NCBI GenBank assembly: GCA_017743585.1
Contig: JAGHYP010000037.1
Span: forward strand, 1-14,658
Source of the DNA: Chloroflexota bacterium
GTDB lineage: Bacteria > Chloroflexota > Anaerolineae > Aggregatilineales > UBA2796
Length of the DNA: 14,658 bases
Direction: 5' to 3'
Made by a program: the position numbers and the translations under genes. Numbering within the stretch: position 1 is the first letter of the stretch; every line of letters starts with the position of its first letter. The notes under the pieces were generated by a model. That model saw nothing but the letters and a program-made list of their open reading frames with translations, made no database searches and was not told the DNA's origin. This document shows positions 1 to 7,244 of this stretch, piece after piece.

Positions 1-1
1 G

Positions 2-1351
2 CTGATCGCGCTCGGCGGCCCGCTGCTGGCGTTCGGCGCGCTCTTCGGCGCAGCCCTCGGACTATACGCGCTGACCAATTTGAGCTTCGCGCTGTACGTG
101 ACGATCGCGATCATCGCGCTGCTGCCTTTCGGCACATTGCCTGTGCGTTTCGCGCTCACGCCGACTTTCATTGACGTCGCGCTCGGCGCTTTTTTGCTGG
201 TGTACCTGTTCGAATGGATGACGCGCCGTCGCGAGCAGTTCCGCTTCGCGCCTGCGCAGCTGCTGATCGCGTTATTCATCGGCTGGTGCCTGTTCAGCTT
301 TGTGGCGGGTCTCGGTCACGCGCTGCTGACCACGAACATGCTGCGCAAATTCGTAGAGATGCTGCTGAGCATGGTGACGGCCATTGTGATTGTAGACGTG
401 GCGCGCGATAAGCAGCGCTTGGCAGGCATCAGCGCCGCCATGATCGTCTTCGGGGCGCTGCAGGCCGCGATCGGCGTGCTGCTCTACCTGCTCAGCGATC
501 AGACCGCGCTGACTTTGCTCAACGCGCTCAGTCGCCTCGGCTATCCGCGCGGCGACGTGCTGCGCTACATCGAAGACAACCCGCTGCTGGGCGAGCGCGC
601 CATCGGCACGTGGATCGATCCGAACGCTTATGGCGGTTTCCTGTTGATGTTTGGCATAGTGGCGTTGGCGAACGCGCTCAACAAAGCGCCTGCGATTGGC
701 GGCCGCGGGCTGGCATGGCTGCTCTTCGCGCCGTATCCGCTCGCCATCTTGCTCACGCAGAGCCGCGGCGCATGGCTTGCGTTCGGCGCCGCCATCTTCT
801 TCATGGCGTTGCTGCGCTACCGCTGGCTGCTGGTGATCGGCGCGCTCAGCCTTGCGCTTCTGCTGAGCGCACCGTTCATGGAGCGCTACGTGGAGCGCCT
901 TTTGGACGGCTTGCAAGGTGAAGACCTTGCCACGCAGATGCGTCTTGGGGAGTTCAAAGACTCGCTGAGGCTGATCGGGCGCTATCCGCTGCTCGGCGTC
1001 GGCTTTGCAGGCACACCTGACCGCGATATCTACCTAGGCGTCAGCAGCACGTATCTCAAGATCGGCAATGCAACAGGCATCATAGGCATCGCGCTTTTCA
1101 GCCTGATCCTGCTGGAGACGCTGCGCTACGGCTTGGTGCGCAGGCGGCAGTTGCGCCAAATGGGTCTGGATGCGCTATGGCTGGGCTTCGCGGCAGCTGT
1201 CTTCGGCGTGGCGATCAACGGCGTGGTCGATCACTACTACTTCAACTTGGAGTTTCACGCCGTCTCGATCGCCTTCTGGCTGATCGTCGGCTTGGCGCTC
1301 GCTGCAGCGCGCGCTACGCGCCACCACGATTCGCAAACGTCCACAGCGTGA
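2..1351 (+). CDS. O-antigen ligase/polymerase family membrane protein (5' end outside window)
   Basis: Probable Wzy/WaaL-type integral membrane enzyme that polymerises or ligates surface polysaccharide at the outer side of the cytoplasmic membrane. The reading frame is open from base 2, and the residues before the first internal start (TTG at 80) are already hydrophobic, so the gene begins upstream of the window and at least 449 residues are seen. About ten hydrophobic helices are visible. The Wzy_C-type signature TQSRGAWLAF lies near base 755, followed by a long extracytoplasmic-looking loop (GRYPLLGVGF near base 980) as in this family. A conserved-looking His/Tyr cluster, DHYYFNLEFHA, precedes the last helix. 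The 3' end overlaps the convergent exchanger gene by 38 bases. The RmlD-type gene at 8353 also serves surface polysaccharide, but is too distant to call linked. Family call is firm; ligase versus polymerase cannot be decided. Confidence 0.85.
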   Translation: MIALGGPLLAFGALFGAALGLYALTNLSFALYVTIAIIALLPFGTLPVRFALTPTFIDVALGAFLLVYLFEWMTRRREQFRFAPAQLLIALFIGWCLFSFVAGLGHALLTTNMLRKFVEMLLSMVTAIVIVDVARDKQRLAGISAAMIVFGALQAAIGVLLYLLSDQTALTLLNALSRLGYPRGDVLRYIEDNPLLGERAIGTWIDPNAYGGFLLMFGIVALANALNKAPAIGGRGLAWLLFAPYPLAILLTQSRGAWLAFGAAIFFMALLRYRWLLVIGALSLALLLSAPFMERYVERLLDGLQGEDLATQMRLGEFKDSLRLIGRYPLLGVGFAGTPDRDIYLGVSSTYLKIGNATGIIGIALFSLILLETLRYGLVRRRQLRQMGLDALWLGFAAAVFGVAINGVVDHYYFNLEFHAVSIAFWLIVGLALAAARATRHHDSQTSTA

Positions 1352-2291
1352 AGACGAAATACGCGCTCAGCAGCAAGCCGCCTTGCCAGCGCATCACTCT
1401 GCCGCCCTGCACCACGAACAACAGACCGAGCGAGAAGGCCAGCATGACGATGATATCAACATCCAGCACGCGCTGATTGATGCCGAGCGGCCTGACCAGC
1501 GCCGTCAGCCCGAGAATTGCTAGGATGTTGAAGATATTCGAGCCGACGATGTTACCGACGGCGATATCGTTCTCCTTGCGCAGCGAGGCGATGAGCGTAG
1601 TTGCCAGCTCTGGCAGCGACGTGCCGACTGCCACCAGCGTCAAGCCGATGACGAGCTTCGGCACGCCGAGCGCTATGGCGACGTTGACCGAGCCCTTAAC
1701 CAGCAAGTCTGCGCCGGCGACCAGCACGACCGAGCCAACGCTTAGCCGCGCCAGCTCGAAGAGCCGATTGGCGCGACGCGGGTCAGTGCCGAATTCTTCC
1801 TCATCCAAATCGTCGGCTTGGGCGGCCGATGCGCGCCGCTCACGCACAGAGAGCAAGTATGAGAGGGCTATGTAAGCGAGCACGCCGCCGAACAACAGCG
1901 CGCCTTCTAGGCGATCAACCTCTTTATCTTGAATCAAAAGAGCGATCAGCAATGAGGCGGCTAACATGATCGGCAGGTCGCGCTTGACCACTTGCGATTT
2001 GACAGGCACAGGGAAAACAAGCGCCGTCAAGCCGAGGATCAAGCCGATATTCGCGATGTTCGAGCCGACCACATTGCCGACAGAGATGTCGTTCGCGCCT
2101 CGCAAGGCAGCATCGAGTGAGACCAACAGCTCAGGCAATGACGTGCCGAAGGCGACAATCGTCAGGCCGACCACCAAAGTCGAGACGCCTAACGAGAGCG
2201 CCAGGCGCGCCGCGCCTTTCACCAACCAATTGCCGCCCACAAACAGAGCTAGCAAACCTAAGACAACGTAGAGTACGTATTGCAGCGCCAT
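1314..2291 (-). CDS. Na+/Ca2+ exchanger family antiporter (CaCA, YrbG-like)
   Basis: Inner-membrane cation antiporter, probably exporting Ca2+ in exchange for Na+. The 325-residue protein has the two inverted halves typical of the family. The first alpha repeat has GTSLPE at residues 49-54 and GNVVGSNI at 72-79; the second has GTSLPE at 223-228 and GNIVGSNI at 246-253. These hold the Glu and Asn ion-binding positions. An acidic cytoplasmic loop (about 150-175, with DDLDEEE) separates the halves, and length is normal for bacterial members. The ATG at 2291 is preceded by AAGGAG six bases upstream (2298-2303), which fixes the start. A promoter-like extended -10 lies at 2371-2382, giving a leader of about 70 bases. 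The last 38 bases overlap the 3' end of the convergent polysaccharide gene. Substrate (Ca2+ alone, or K+-dependent) is not decided by the sequence. Confidence 0.93.
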   Translation of the reverse strand: MALQYVLYVVLGLLALFVGGNWLVKGAARLALSLGVSTLVVGLTIVAFGTSLPELLVSLDAALRGANDISVGNVVGSNIANIGLILGLTALVFPVPVKSQVVKRDLPIMLAASLLIALLIQDKEVDRLEGALLFGGVLAYIALSYLLSVRERRASAAQADDLDEEEFGTDPRRANRLFELARLSVGSVVLVAGADLLVKGSVNVAIALGVPKLVIGLTLVAVGTSLPELATTLIASLRKENDIAVGNIVGSNIFNILAILGLTALVRPLGINQRVLDVDIIVMLAFSLGLLFVVQGGRVMRWQGGLLLSAYFVFTLWTFANRGGA

Positions 2292-2370
2292 TCGCGCTCC
2301 TTTTGCAAGGTTTGGAACTCCTCGCGCGCAGTCCAGTCAGGTGCGAGCAAGTGCAGAGCAAAACACTCCA

Positions 2371-2382
2371 AGCGTAGCACAA
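2371..2382 (-). promoter_or_regulatory. Extended -10 promoter of the exchanger gene
   Basis: Reading leftward the sequence is TTGTGCTACGCT, an extended -10 (TGC plus TACGCT). The TTGTGCTA core is identical to those upstream of the genes starting at 5304 and 6896. No convincing -35 hexamer is seen 16-18 bases further upstream. Transcription would begin near 2364. Confidence 0.5.
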
Positions 2383-2446
2383 GGCGGCGCGTTTGGCGCA
2401 GCGCGGCGGCATGATCCACCAAAAATTAGGGGTAGGTGCGGCGGCG

Positions 2447-3352
2447 CTAGGCGAGCGGCTCTTTTAGGTCGTAGATGCCATCGCGGATTGCCCAGCGCGG
2501 GTTGCCTTCAGCGCTGACGAGCAGATCGCCCTCGCGGCGCAGCGGCGCGCCTGTCAGCGGGCATTTGAAGAGCTGCTCGCGCGGGACGAGCGCGCTCGGC
2601 GCGCCGCACACCTGACTTTCTACGAAAATTTGCGGCGCGTAAGGCAGCAAGCTGCCCAACGGCTGCAAAATGCGATCCAGCGCGACCATCAGGCGCAGCG
2701 GCAAGAGGCGCTTGAGCAAGCCAAGCCGCAACCAAGAGGTGGCAACGCGGCGGCGCGGCGTAAAACCTGCCGCGACCAACGCTTGGCGGATGTACGCGGG
2801 ATGAAAGTTGAAGTTCAGACGCACGAACTCATGCGGCGCGAGGCTGTACGGACTCCAAGCTTGGCGGCCCAGTGCGTAGCGCAGGATCGCCTTCAGGTTG
2901 AGCTTATTGGCGAATTCCAGCACAAAGATGCTGCCGCTCGCCATGCACTGCCGAATTTGGCGCAGCGCAGCAGGCGCATCGGCAAGATGATGCACTACGC
3001 GGCACAGCAACGCGGCATCGAAGGCATCAGCGGCGAACGGCAGCTTGTACAGATCGGCTGCCACGTAAATGAAGCGCTCGGCGCGCCCGAGCCGCGCCTG
3101 CGCTTCCTGCAGCATGGTGCGCGAGTAATCTACCACCACCACTTCGTCGAAGCCTGCCGCTTCGTCAATCAGGCGTCCGAAGCCTGCGCCGAAATCTGCA
3201 TAGCGCTTGCCGCGACGTGGCAGAAAGCGCCGCAAGACCAGACGCTCGACCGCGTCCTCGTACTCGCGCCCTTTGCCTTCCCAAAAATCGGTGCGGTAGG
3301 TCGAGCCTTCGTAATCGCAGATGGCAGGCGGGGGCGAAGAAGGTTGAGTCAT
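2447..3352 (-). CDS. Class I SAM-dependent methyltransferase with Trm112-like C-terminal tail
   Basis: Cytoplasmic methyltransferase of the Methyltransf_11/UbiE-like group; substrate unknown. In 301 residues the SAM-binding motif I is YADFGAGFGRL (51-61), the acidic residue ending strand 2 is D75 (VVVVDYS), and motif II lies around LPFAADAFDAAL (104-115), followed by the RVVHHL helix. After a basic, hydrophobic stretch (about 200-240) comes a tail at 262-298 that resembles a Trm112/YcaR domain: it begins KCPLTGAPL and ends RWAIRDGIYDL. Only the first Cys of the usual zinc-binding pair remains, so it probably binds no metal. The ATG lies 17 bases after the stop of the upstream gene, suggesting co-transcription from the promoter near 4400. 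The local ribosome-binding site is weak, fitting translational coupling. Fold is certain; reaction is not. Confidence 0.85.
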   Translation of the reverse strand: MTQPSSPPPAICDYEGSTYRTDFWEGKGREYEDAVERLVLRRFLPRRGKRYADFGAGFGRLIDEAAGFDEVVVVDYSRTMLQEAQARLGRAERFIYVAADLYKLPFAADAFDAALLCRVVHHLADAPAALRQIRQCMASGSIFVLEFANKLNLKAILRYALGRQAWSPYSLAPHEFVRLNFNFHPAYIRQALVAAGFTPRRRVATSWLRLGLLKRLLPLRLMVALDRILQPLGSLLPYAPQIFVESQVCGAPSALVPREQLFKCPLTGAPLRREGDLLVSAEGNPRWAIRDGIYDLKEPLA

Positions 3353-3368
3353 GCTGGTCGGGCGAGCT

Positions 3369-4346
3369 TCAAGGCACAGTTGGCGTCGGCAAGCGGTACT
3401 CGGCAGGATCGATGATGGTCAAGGTCGGCGTCGGCGGCACAGGCGTCACTGTCGGCGGTATGACAACGGTCGGCGTGGCAGTTGGCGCGGCGATCGGCAC
3501 AGCTGGAGTGCTTTCGGCAGGCGGCACGATGATCACAGTTGCATTCGGCGGCAGGGCAGTCGGCGTGAAAGTGGGCAGATTCGCGCCAGGGCCAGTGCGG
3601 AAGCCGGGCCACGGATTGCGGATGAAGTCGTTATCCGCCAGCAAATCGGGCGGCTGACCTGCCAAGAGCTTGCCGATCACGATCCACATCTCGTTCCAAT
3701 TCCTAGGCAGATTGGTCACCACGCGCGTCAGCGGGCCAATCACATCCTGCAGGCTCTTCGCCACATCGTTGAGCTGCGTCTCTGCGAGCGGGATATTCAC
3801 AGGCACTTTGAGCGCCACAGGCACTTTCAGCTCAACAGGCACATTCAGGTTGATCGGCACTTTCAGGTCAATCGGCAGGCTGCTATCCACAGGCACGTTC
3901 AAATCGAGCGCGACTGGCAGTTGCAAGCCTTGCGGCAAGGTGATCGCCACTGAGCCGCGGATCGTGCCGCCGCCGCCGGGCAAGGCGAATGAGGCGTTCG
4001 CCGTGATCGGCACGGGTTGCGTCAGGCTGACCACTGTGTTTTGCCGCAACGGGATGTTCAGGACGACAGGGATCGTGTCTTTGACGTTGATCGCATCCAC
4101 CACCTGAATTTGGTCTTTGACGTTGATAGCATCGTTCACGTCAATAGTGGTGATGATGCGCGCTTGATTCAAGCCGACGAAGCTGCTGTACAAGCCGCCC
4201 AGCAGCGGCTCAGCGATGCCGCTTGTGATCTGAAAGATCGCAGTCAGCAGCAGCAGGATCACGATCAAGAAGACGAAGTTGATGATGAACGAGAAGAAGA
4301 TCGCGACGTTCTTGAACGCGTTCCAAAGGCGCCGTAGCCCGACCAT
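3369..4346 (-). CDS. Membrane-anchored protein of unknown function with Leu-x-Val-Pro repeats and Pro/Thr-rich tail
   Basis: I do not recognise a named family. The 325 residues divide into clear parts. One strong membrane helix (12-38) follows a basic start (RRLWNAFKN), so the rest is probably outside the cell membrane. Residues 66-120 hold short beta-like units with the repeated phrase DAINVKD (72-78 and 84-90). A glycine turn (GGGG at 124-127) leads into six-residue units of the type LKVPVN/LNVPVE (149-186), encoded by an 18-base DNA repeat. A mixed helical part (190-235) and a tail rich in TPT and PTP (258-325) follow. Such tails are common in Chloroflexota surface proteins. The ATG has a GGGAG-type site six bases upstream, and an extended -10 lies at 4396-4404. 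It probably forms a two-gene operon with the methyltransferase. An envelope scaffold or extended rod is conceivable, but this is a guess. Confidence 0.8.
   Translation of the reverse strand: MVGLRRLWNAFKNVAIFFSFIINFVFLIVILLLLTAIFQITSGIAEPLLGGLYSSFVGLNQARIITTIDVNDAINVKDQIQVVDAINVKDTIPVVLNIPLRQNTVVSLTQPVPITANASFALPGGGGTIRGSVAITLPQGLQLPVALDLNVPVDSSLPIDLKVPINLNVPVELKVPVALKVPVNIPLAETQLNDVAKSLQDVIGPLTRVVTNLPRNWNEMWIVIGKLLAGQPPDLLADNDFIRNPWPGFRTGPGANLPTFTPTALPPNATVIIVPPAESTPAVPIAAPTATPTVVIPPTVTPVPPTPTLTIIDPAEYRLPTPTVP
3801..3890 (-). repeat. Five-unit 18-bp tandem repeat inside the membrane-anchored protein gene
   Basis: Units begin near 3801, 3819, 3837, 3855 and 3873 with (A/C)GGCA followed mostly by CTTTCAG or close variants. 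The 18-base period equals six codons and encodes the Leu-x-Val-Pro-Val/Ile-x repeat, so the reading frame is kept whatever the copy number. Confidence 0.75.
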
Positions 4347-4395
4347 ACCTGTCTCCCTTGCCTGCAGAGCTGCTCAGCCGCTTGATGACGGCATG

Positions 4396-4404
4396 ATAAT
4401 AGCA
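4396..4404 (-). promoter_or_regulatory. Extended -10 promoter of the repeat protein/methyltransferase pair
   Basis: Leftward the bases read TGCTATTAT, an extended -10 with hexamer TATTAT. The predicted start of transcription near 4389 leaves a leader of about 43 bases before the ATG at 4346. No clear -35 is seen. Confidence 0.55.
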
Positions 4405-4461
4405 TCTCTGGCGCAGGCCGGGCAAACAGGGGGCTGACAATCAGCGGCTGCGCAGCAGCGG

Positions 4462-5304
4462 CTAGAGCCTAGTCGCGTCGCGCGTGAAGTCTTCGCCGCT
4501 CAGCTCGAGAATAGGTCTGCCGTCGCGCTCGACCCAAACGCCGCATTTGCCGCCGAGCGGACTGGCTCGCAAGCTGAACTCAGTGCCGTCAAAGCGCAGG
4601 ACGGGGTTGTACCACGCCGCGACCGCCTCAGCCTGCCCTTCGATGTAATGACCGATCAAGGCGCGGCGGAAGCGATCTGTCGTCGTGTTCGGATTGCTGC
4701 CGTGAACCAATGAGCCGTTGAAGAACAGCACGTCGCCTGCTTGCATCGGCACAGGGCGCACTTCGCAGCCCTCGGGCAGCGGCACAGTGACGTCTGTGAA
4801 GCTCCGTGTAGTATCAGCAGGCACTGTGCAGAGCAGCTCCCAAGTGTGGCTGCCCGGCACCACCATCATGCAGCCGTTCGCCTCATCGCACGGCTCAAGC
4901 GCCATCCAGGCTGCCATGCATGTGCCGCCTTGCACGCGCAAGTAGTAGTTATCTTGATGTAGCGCCTGTCCGCGGGCGCCCGGCGGCTTGAAGTAGAGCA
5001 TGGTCTGCACGGCGTAAGGCGTCCGTCCCAGCAGCAGCGTAAGCGCGTCGCGCAGGCGCGGATCGAGCAGCCAAGCGCGGCTGACCGCGTCCCAGCGATG
5101 CATGTGGATCATGCGCGGGTAGCGCTTGAGCGGATCGTCGCTATCGCGCAAGACCACGCCAAGCTCGTCGCCCGGATAAGTGCCTGCTTCGCGCAGGCGC
5201 GTGAAATAATCGCGGTAGAAAGCGGCCTCTTCCGCCGAGAACAGACCGCGCGCCACGACGTAACCATTTTGGTCGTAAAATTGCTTGTCCTGCTCGGAGA
5301 GCAT
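4462..5304 (-). CDS. Phytanoyl-CoA dioxygenase (PhyH) family Fe(II)/2-oxoglutarate oxygenase
   Basis: Non-haem iron oxygenase that would hydroxylate, or otherwise oxidise, a small molecule while turning 2-oxoglutarate into succinate; substrate unknown. The 280 residues start with the typical PhyH opening (FYDQNGYVVARGLFS). The iron triad is visible as H116 and D118 (ALHQDNYY) and H201 (SLVHGSNPN), with R211 ten residues later as the 2-oxoglutarate anchor. The phrase MVVPGSHTWE, common to the family, lies between. I chose the ATG at 5304 rather than the TTG at 5361, because a promoter at 5337-5348 would start transcription near 5330, downstream of the TTG, and the homologous part begins at the ATG. 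The next gene upstream is a carotenoid-type FAD enzyme; the two could modify the same lipid, but each has its own promoter, so this link is inference. Confidence 0.9.
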   Translation of the reverse strand: MLSEQDKQFYDQNGYVVARGLFSAEEAAFYRDYFTRLREAGTYPGDELGVVLRDSDDPLKRYPRMIHMHRWDAVSRAWLLDPRLRDALTLLLGRTPYAVQTMLYFKPPGARGQALHQDNYYLRVQGGTCMAAWMALEPCDEANGCMMVVPGSHTWELLCTVPADTTRSFTDVTVPLPEGCEVRPVPMQAGDVLFFNGSLVHGSNPNTTTDRFRRALIGHYIEGQAEAVAAWYNPVLRFDGTEFSLRASPLGGKCGVWVERDGRPILELSGEDFTRDATRL

Positions 5305-5336
5305 ACGCCGACGCTCTTTTGACCGAGTTTTCTGAC

Positions 5337-5348
5337 AGTGTAGCACAA
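5337..5348 (-). promoter_or_regulatory. Extended -10 promoter of the PhyH-type gene
   Basis: Leftward: TTGTGCTACACT, hexamer TACACT with TGC extension. It puts the transcript start about 26 bases before the ATG at 5304 and argues against the longer TTG-started reading frame. Confidence 0.6.
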
Positions 5349-5375
5349 GATTGTAGCCCAATTCGAGCGGCGCGC

Positions 5376-6896
5376 CTAGCCTACCGAAGGCGCTGAGAGC
5401 TGCACTGCTTGGAACAGACGTCTTCGCGCGACGCTGCGCACGACCTCGGCTGCCACGCGCAACGCACCCGCCGTTACGCCTGCTGTGCTTTGCCCCGGAA
5501 AAATGCTATCGCCGACTAGCCACAGATTCTCGACGCCCGTGCGCGGCCCGCGCACAGTGAGCAAGCTGGCGAACGGAAAGCCGCCGACCATGCCGAGCGG
5601 CCGGCGCGTGAAGCGCTGGAAGGCGGCGGGCGTGCCGGGCAAGACGAGCTGCGCAGCGCTGCGCACGTTCGGGATGACGCGCTCAGCGGCGTCCAGCAGC
5701 CTATCGCGATATTCTTCAACGCGCCGCCGGTAGCCATCAGGATCGTTCTTGCGCAACGTCCACCACGGCGCGATTGCCGTGTGCGTCGAGAGCGTCACAG
5801 CGCGCATGCCGCTCGGCGCGCGCGTCGCGTCGTGCGGGCTGCTGATCGAAATGAAGACCGAGTTGCCTTCGCCAAGCGGCCGCCGCAAATCTTGCACGAC
5901 TTGGAAATGCTCAGCCTCGCTCGGCAGCGCGTCATTCGGCACGCCCAAGTAGAGCGTGAAGGCGCCCCACGTGCTTGGGCGCGTCCTCACTTCGCGCTGC
6001 AAGGCAGGCGGCGCCGCCTCGCCCAAAAGCTCAGCCAGCGCCCAAGGCGTCAGATTCGCTATGACGATATCCGCTTCAAAGGCATTGCCTTTATTGGTGT
6101 GCAGCAAGAAAGTTTGATCGGCGCGGCGCTCGATTTTGGTGACCGCATGGCGATAGATGATGCGTCCGCCATGCGCCGCGAGCGCCTCCGCCAGCTGCCG
6201 CGCGATGTTGCCGATGCCGCCGCGCGGATGATAAACGCCGACTCGCGGCAAATCCACTGCGATAGCGCCGTAGAGCGCATTGGCGTGGCGGCTAGTGGTC
6301 TGCGCGCTGATCAGCAACTGCGCGTCAATGAAGGCGCGCGCATTCGGCTCGCGCACGCCCAGCATGTCCAGCAGCTGACCCATGCTCATCAGCGCCAAAG
6401 GGCTGATCAGCATCAGATTGAGGCGAATTTTCGCGGCAAGGCGCAGCACGTCGCCGAGCGAAGATGGCGGATACTCGGGCAGGCGCGCTGCGAATTGCCA
6501 AGCCGCTTCAGCCGCCTGCTCCTGAATCCGCCAGAAATGGCGCAGCTCGGGCAGCTTGGCGGCGCGCTCCTCGCGCCACTTATCTGCGTCGCCCCAGCGC
6601 GTGATGGTGCGCTCGGGCAGGTGAACCACCCAGGCAGGCTCAACGCGCTCGATCTGCCACTCGATGCCCAGCAGCGCGCCTGCAATTTGATGCGGCCCGC
6701 CCTCCTGGAAGCCGCCAGCGATCGTCGCGCCTGCATCGAAGCGATACCCTTTGTGGTAGAACGTGCCTGCGCAGCCGCCGGGGTAGACGTGCGCTTCCAG
6801 CACGGTCACGGCGAAGCCTTCCCATGCCAAGAGCGCGCCTGCCGTCAGACCACCTATGCCAGCGCCGATCACCACCACACGCTTCGCTCTCGCCAT
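5376..6896 (-). CDS. CrtI/CrtISO-type FAD-dependent carotenoid desaturase or isomerase family protein
   Basis: FAD enzyme of the phytoene desaturase superfamily, which desaturates or isomerises carotenoids or related isoprenoids at the membrane. In 506 residues the N-terminal dinucleotide fold has GAGIGG at 11-16, followed by the family's LEAHVYPGGCAGTF and YRFDAGATIAGGF. The C-terminal FAD-binding segment is NLWLVGDSIFPGQSTAG, then VTAGALRVA. Length matches CrtI/CrtD/CrtISO proteins (about 490-520). The ATG at 6896 is preferred over an upstream GTG at 6938, because the -10 element (6929-6940) overlaps that GTG and AAGGATG sits eight bases before the ATG. No other carotenoid gene (crtB, crtE) is in the window, so the exact step is not assignable; a prolycopene isomerase-like or CrtD-like role are the main options, and some relatives act on retinoids or other lipids. 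Confidence 0.88.
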   Translation of the reverse strand: MARAKRVVVIGAGIGGLTAGALLAWEGFAVTVLEAHVYPGGCAGTFYHKGYRFDAGATIAGGFQEGGPHQIAGALLGIEWQIERVEPAWVVHLPERTITRWGDADKWREERAAKLPELRHFWRIQEQAAEAAWQFAARLPEYPPSSLGDVLRLAAKIRLNLMLISPLALMSMGQLLDMLGVREPNARAFIDAQLLISAQTTSRHANALYGAIAVDLPRVGVYHPRGGIGNIARQLAEALAAHGGRIIYRHAVTKIERRADQTFLLHTNKGNAFEADIVIANLTPWALAELLGEAAPPALQREVRTRPSTWGAFTLYLGVPNDALPSEAEHFQVVQDLRRPLGEGNSVFISISSPHDATRAPSGMRAVTLSTHTAIAPWWTLRKNDPDGYRRRVEEYRDRLLDAAERVIPNVRSAAQLVLPGTPAAFQRFTRRPLGMVGGFPFASLLTVRGPRTGVENLWLVGDSIFPGQSTAGVTAGALRVAAEVVRSVARRRLFQAVQLSAPSVG

Positions 6897-6928
6897 GTTG
6901 CGCTCATCCTTGTGCTGCGTTTTTGTGA

Positions 6929-6940
6929 AGTTTAGCACAA
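6929..6940 (-). promoter_or_regulatory. Extended -10 promoter of the CrtI-type gene
   Basis: Leftward: TTGTGCTAAACT, hexamer TAAACT with TGC extension. Transcription would begin near 6922, about 26 bases before the ATG at 6896. This is the same geometry as at the PhyH-type gene. Confidence 0.6.
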
Positions 6941-7244
6941 TGCTGAGCGCCTGGCGAACCTTTGTCTAGCCTTCGCTCAGCATGAGCCGCGCTACCAGCT
7001 GCAGACTCGCTCTCGGAAATAGCTCTGAGCAGGTGAGGACGCGCACGTGGCAGCTCAAAGCGCCGATCAAGAATTCATTGGCGCCCATCCAGCGCTCAAG
7101 TAGAAGCGTCGCTAGTCAGGATATCGTGATCAAGGCCGCGCAGAGCGCCGCAAGCCGCCTTGACATCGGCGCAGTGCCTCTAAACGCCGCGTCCATTGTT
7201 CTCAACAGCGACGATCGGCTTGGCGCTCGCGGCCTGTCATGATC
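6941..7244. other. Intergenic stretch without a confident gene
   Basis: About 300 bases lie between the promoter of the CrtI-type gene and the stop of the next minus-strand gene. Two short open frames exist: 86 codons on the plus strand (6982-7242) and 40 codons on the minus strand (6966-7088, ATG at 7088). The minus-strand one continues upstream in a second frame only across stop codons. Neither has a good ribosome-binding site or a product I recognise. The stretch may be decayed coding sequence or plain spacer. No hairpin terminator was seen. Confidence 0.4.

Noticed and set aside
2630..3415. 261-codon plus-strand frame opposite the methyltransferase
   Set aside because: Gln/Arg/His-rich antisense shadow; the minus strand has SAM-binding motifs.
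5305..5361. TTG-started 19-residue extension of the PhyH-type protein
   Set aside because: The extension overlaps a well-placed promoter, adds no family-like residues, and the ATG start has better support.
5781..6935. 384-codon open frame on the plus strand, opposite the CrtI-type gene
   Set aside because: Arg/Ala/His-rich shadow of a gene with solid FAD motifs; no ribosome-binding site and no recognisable domain.
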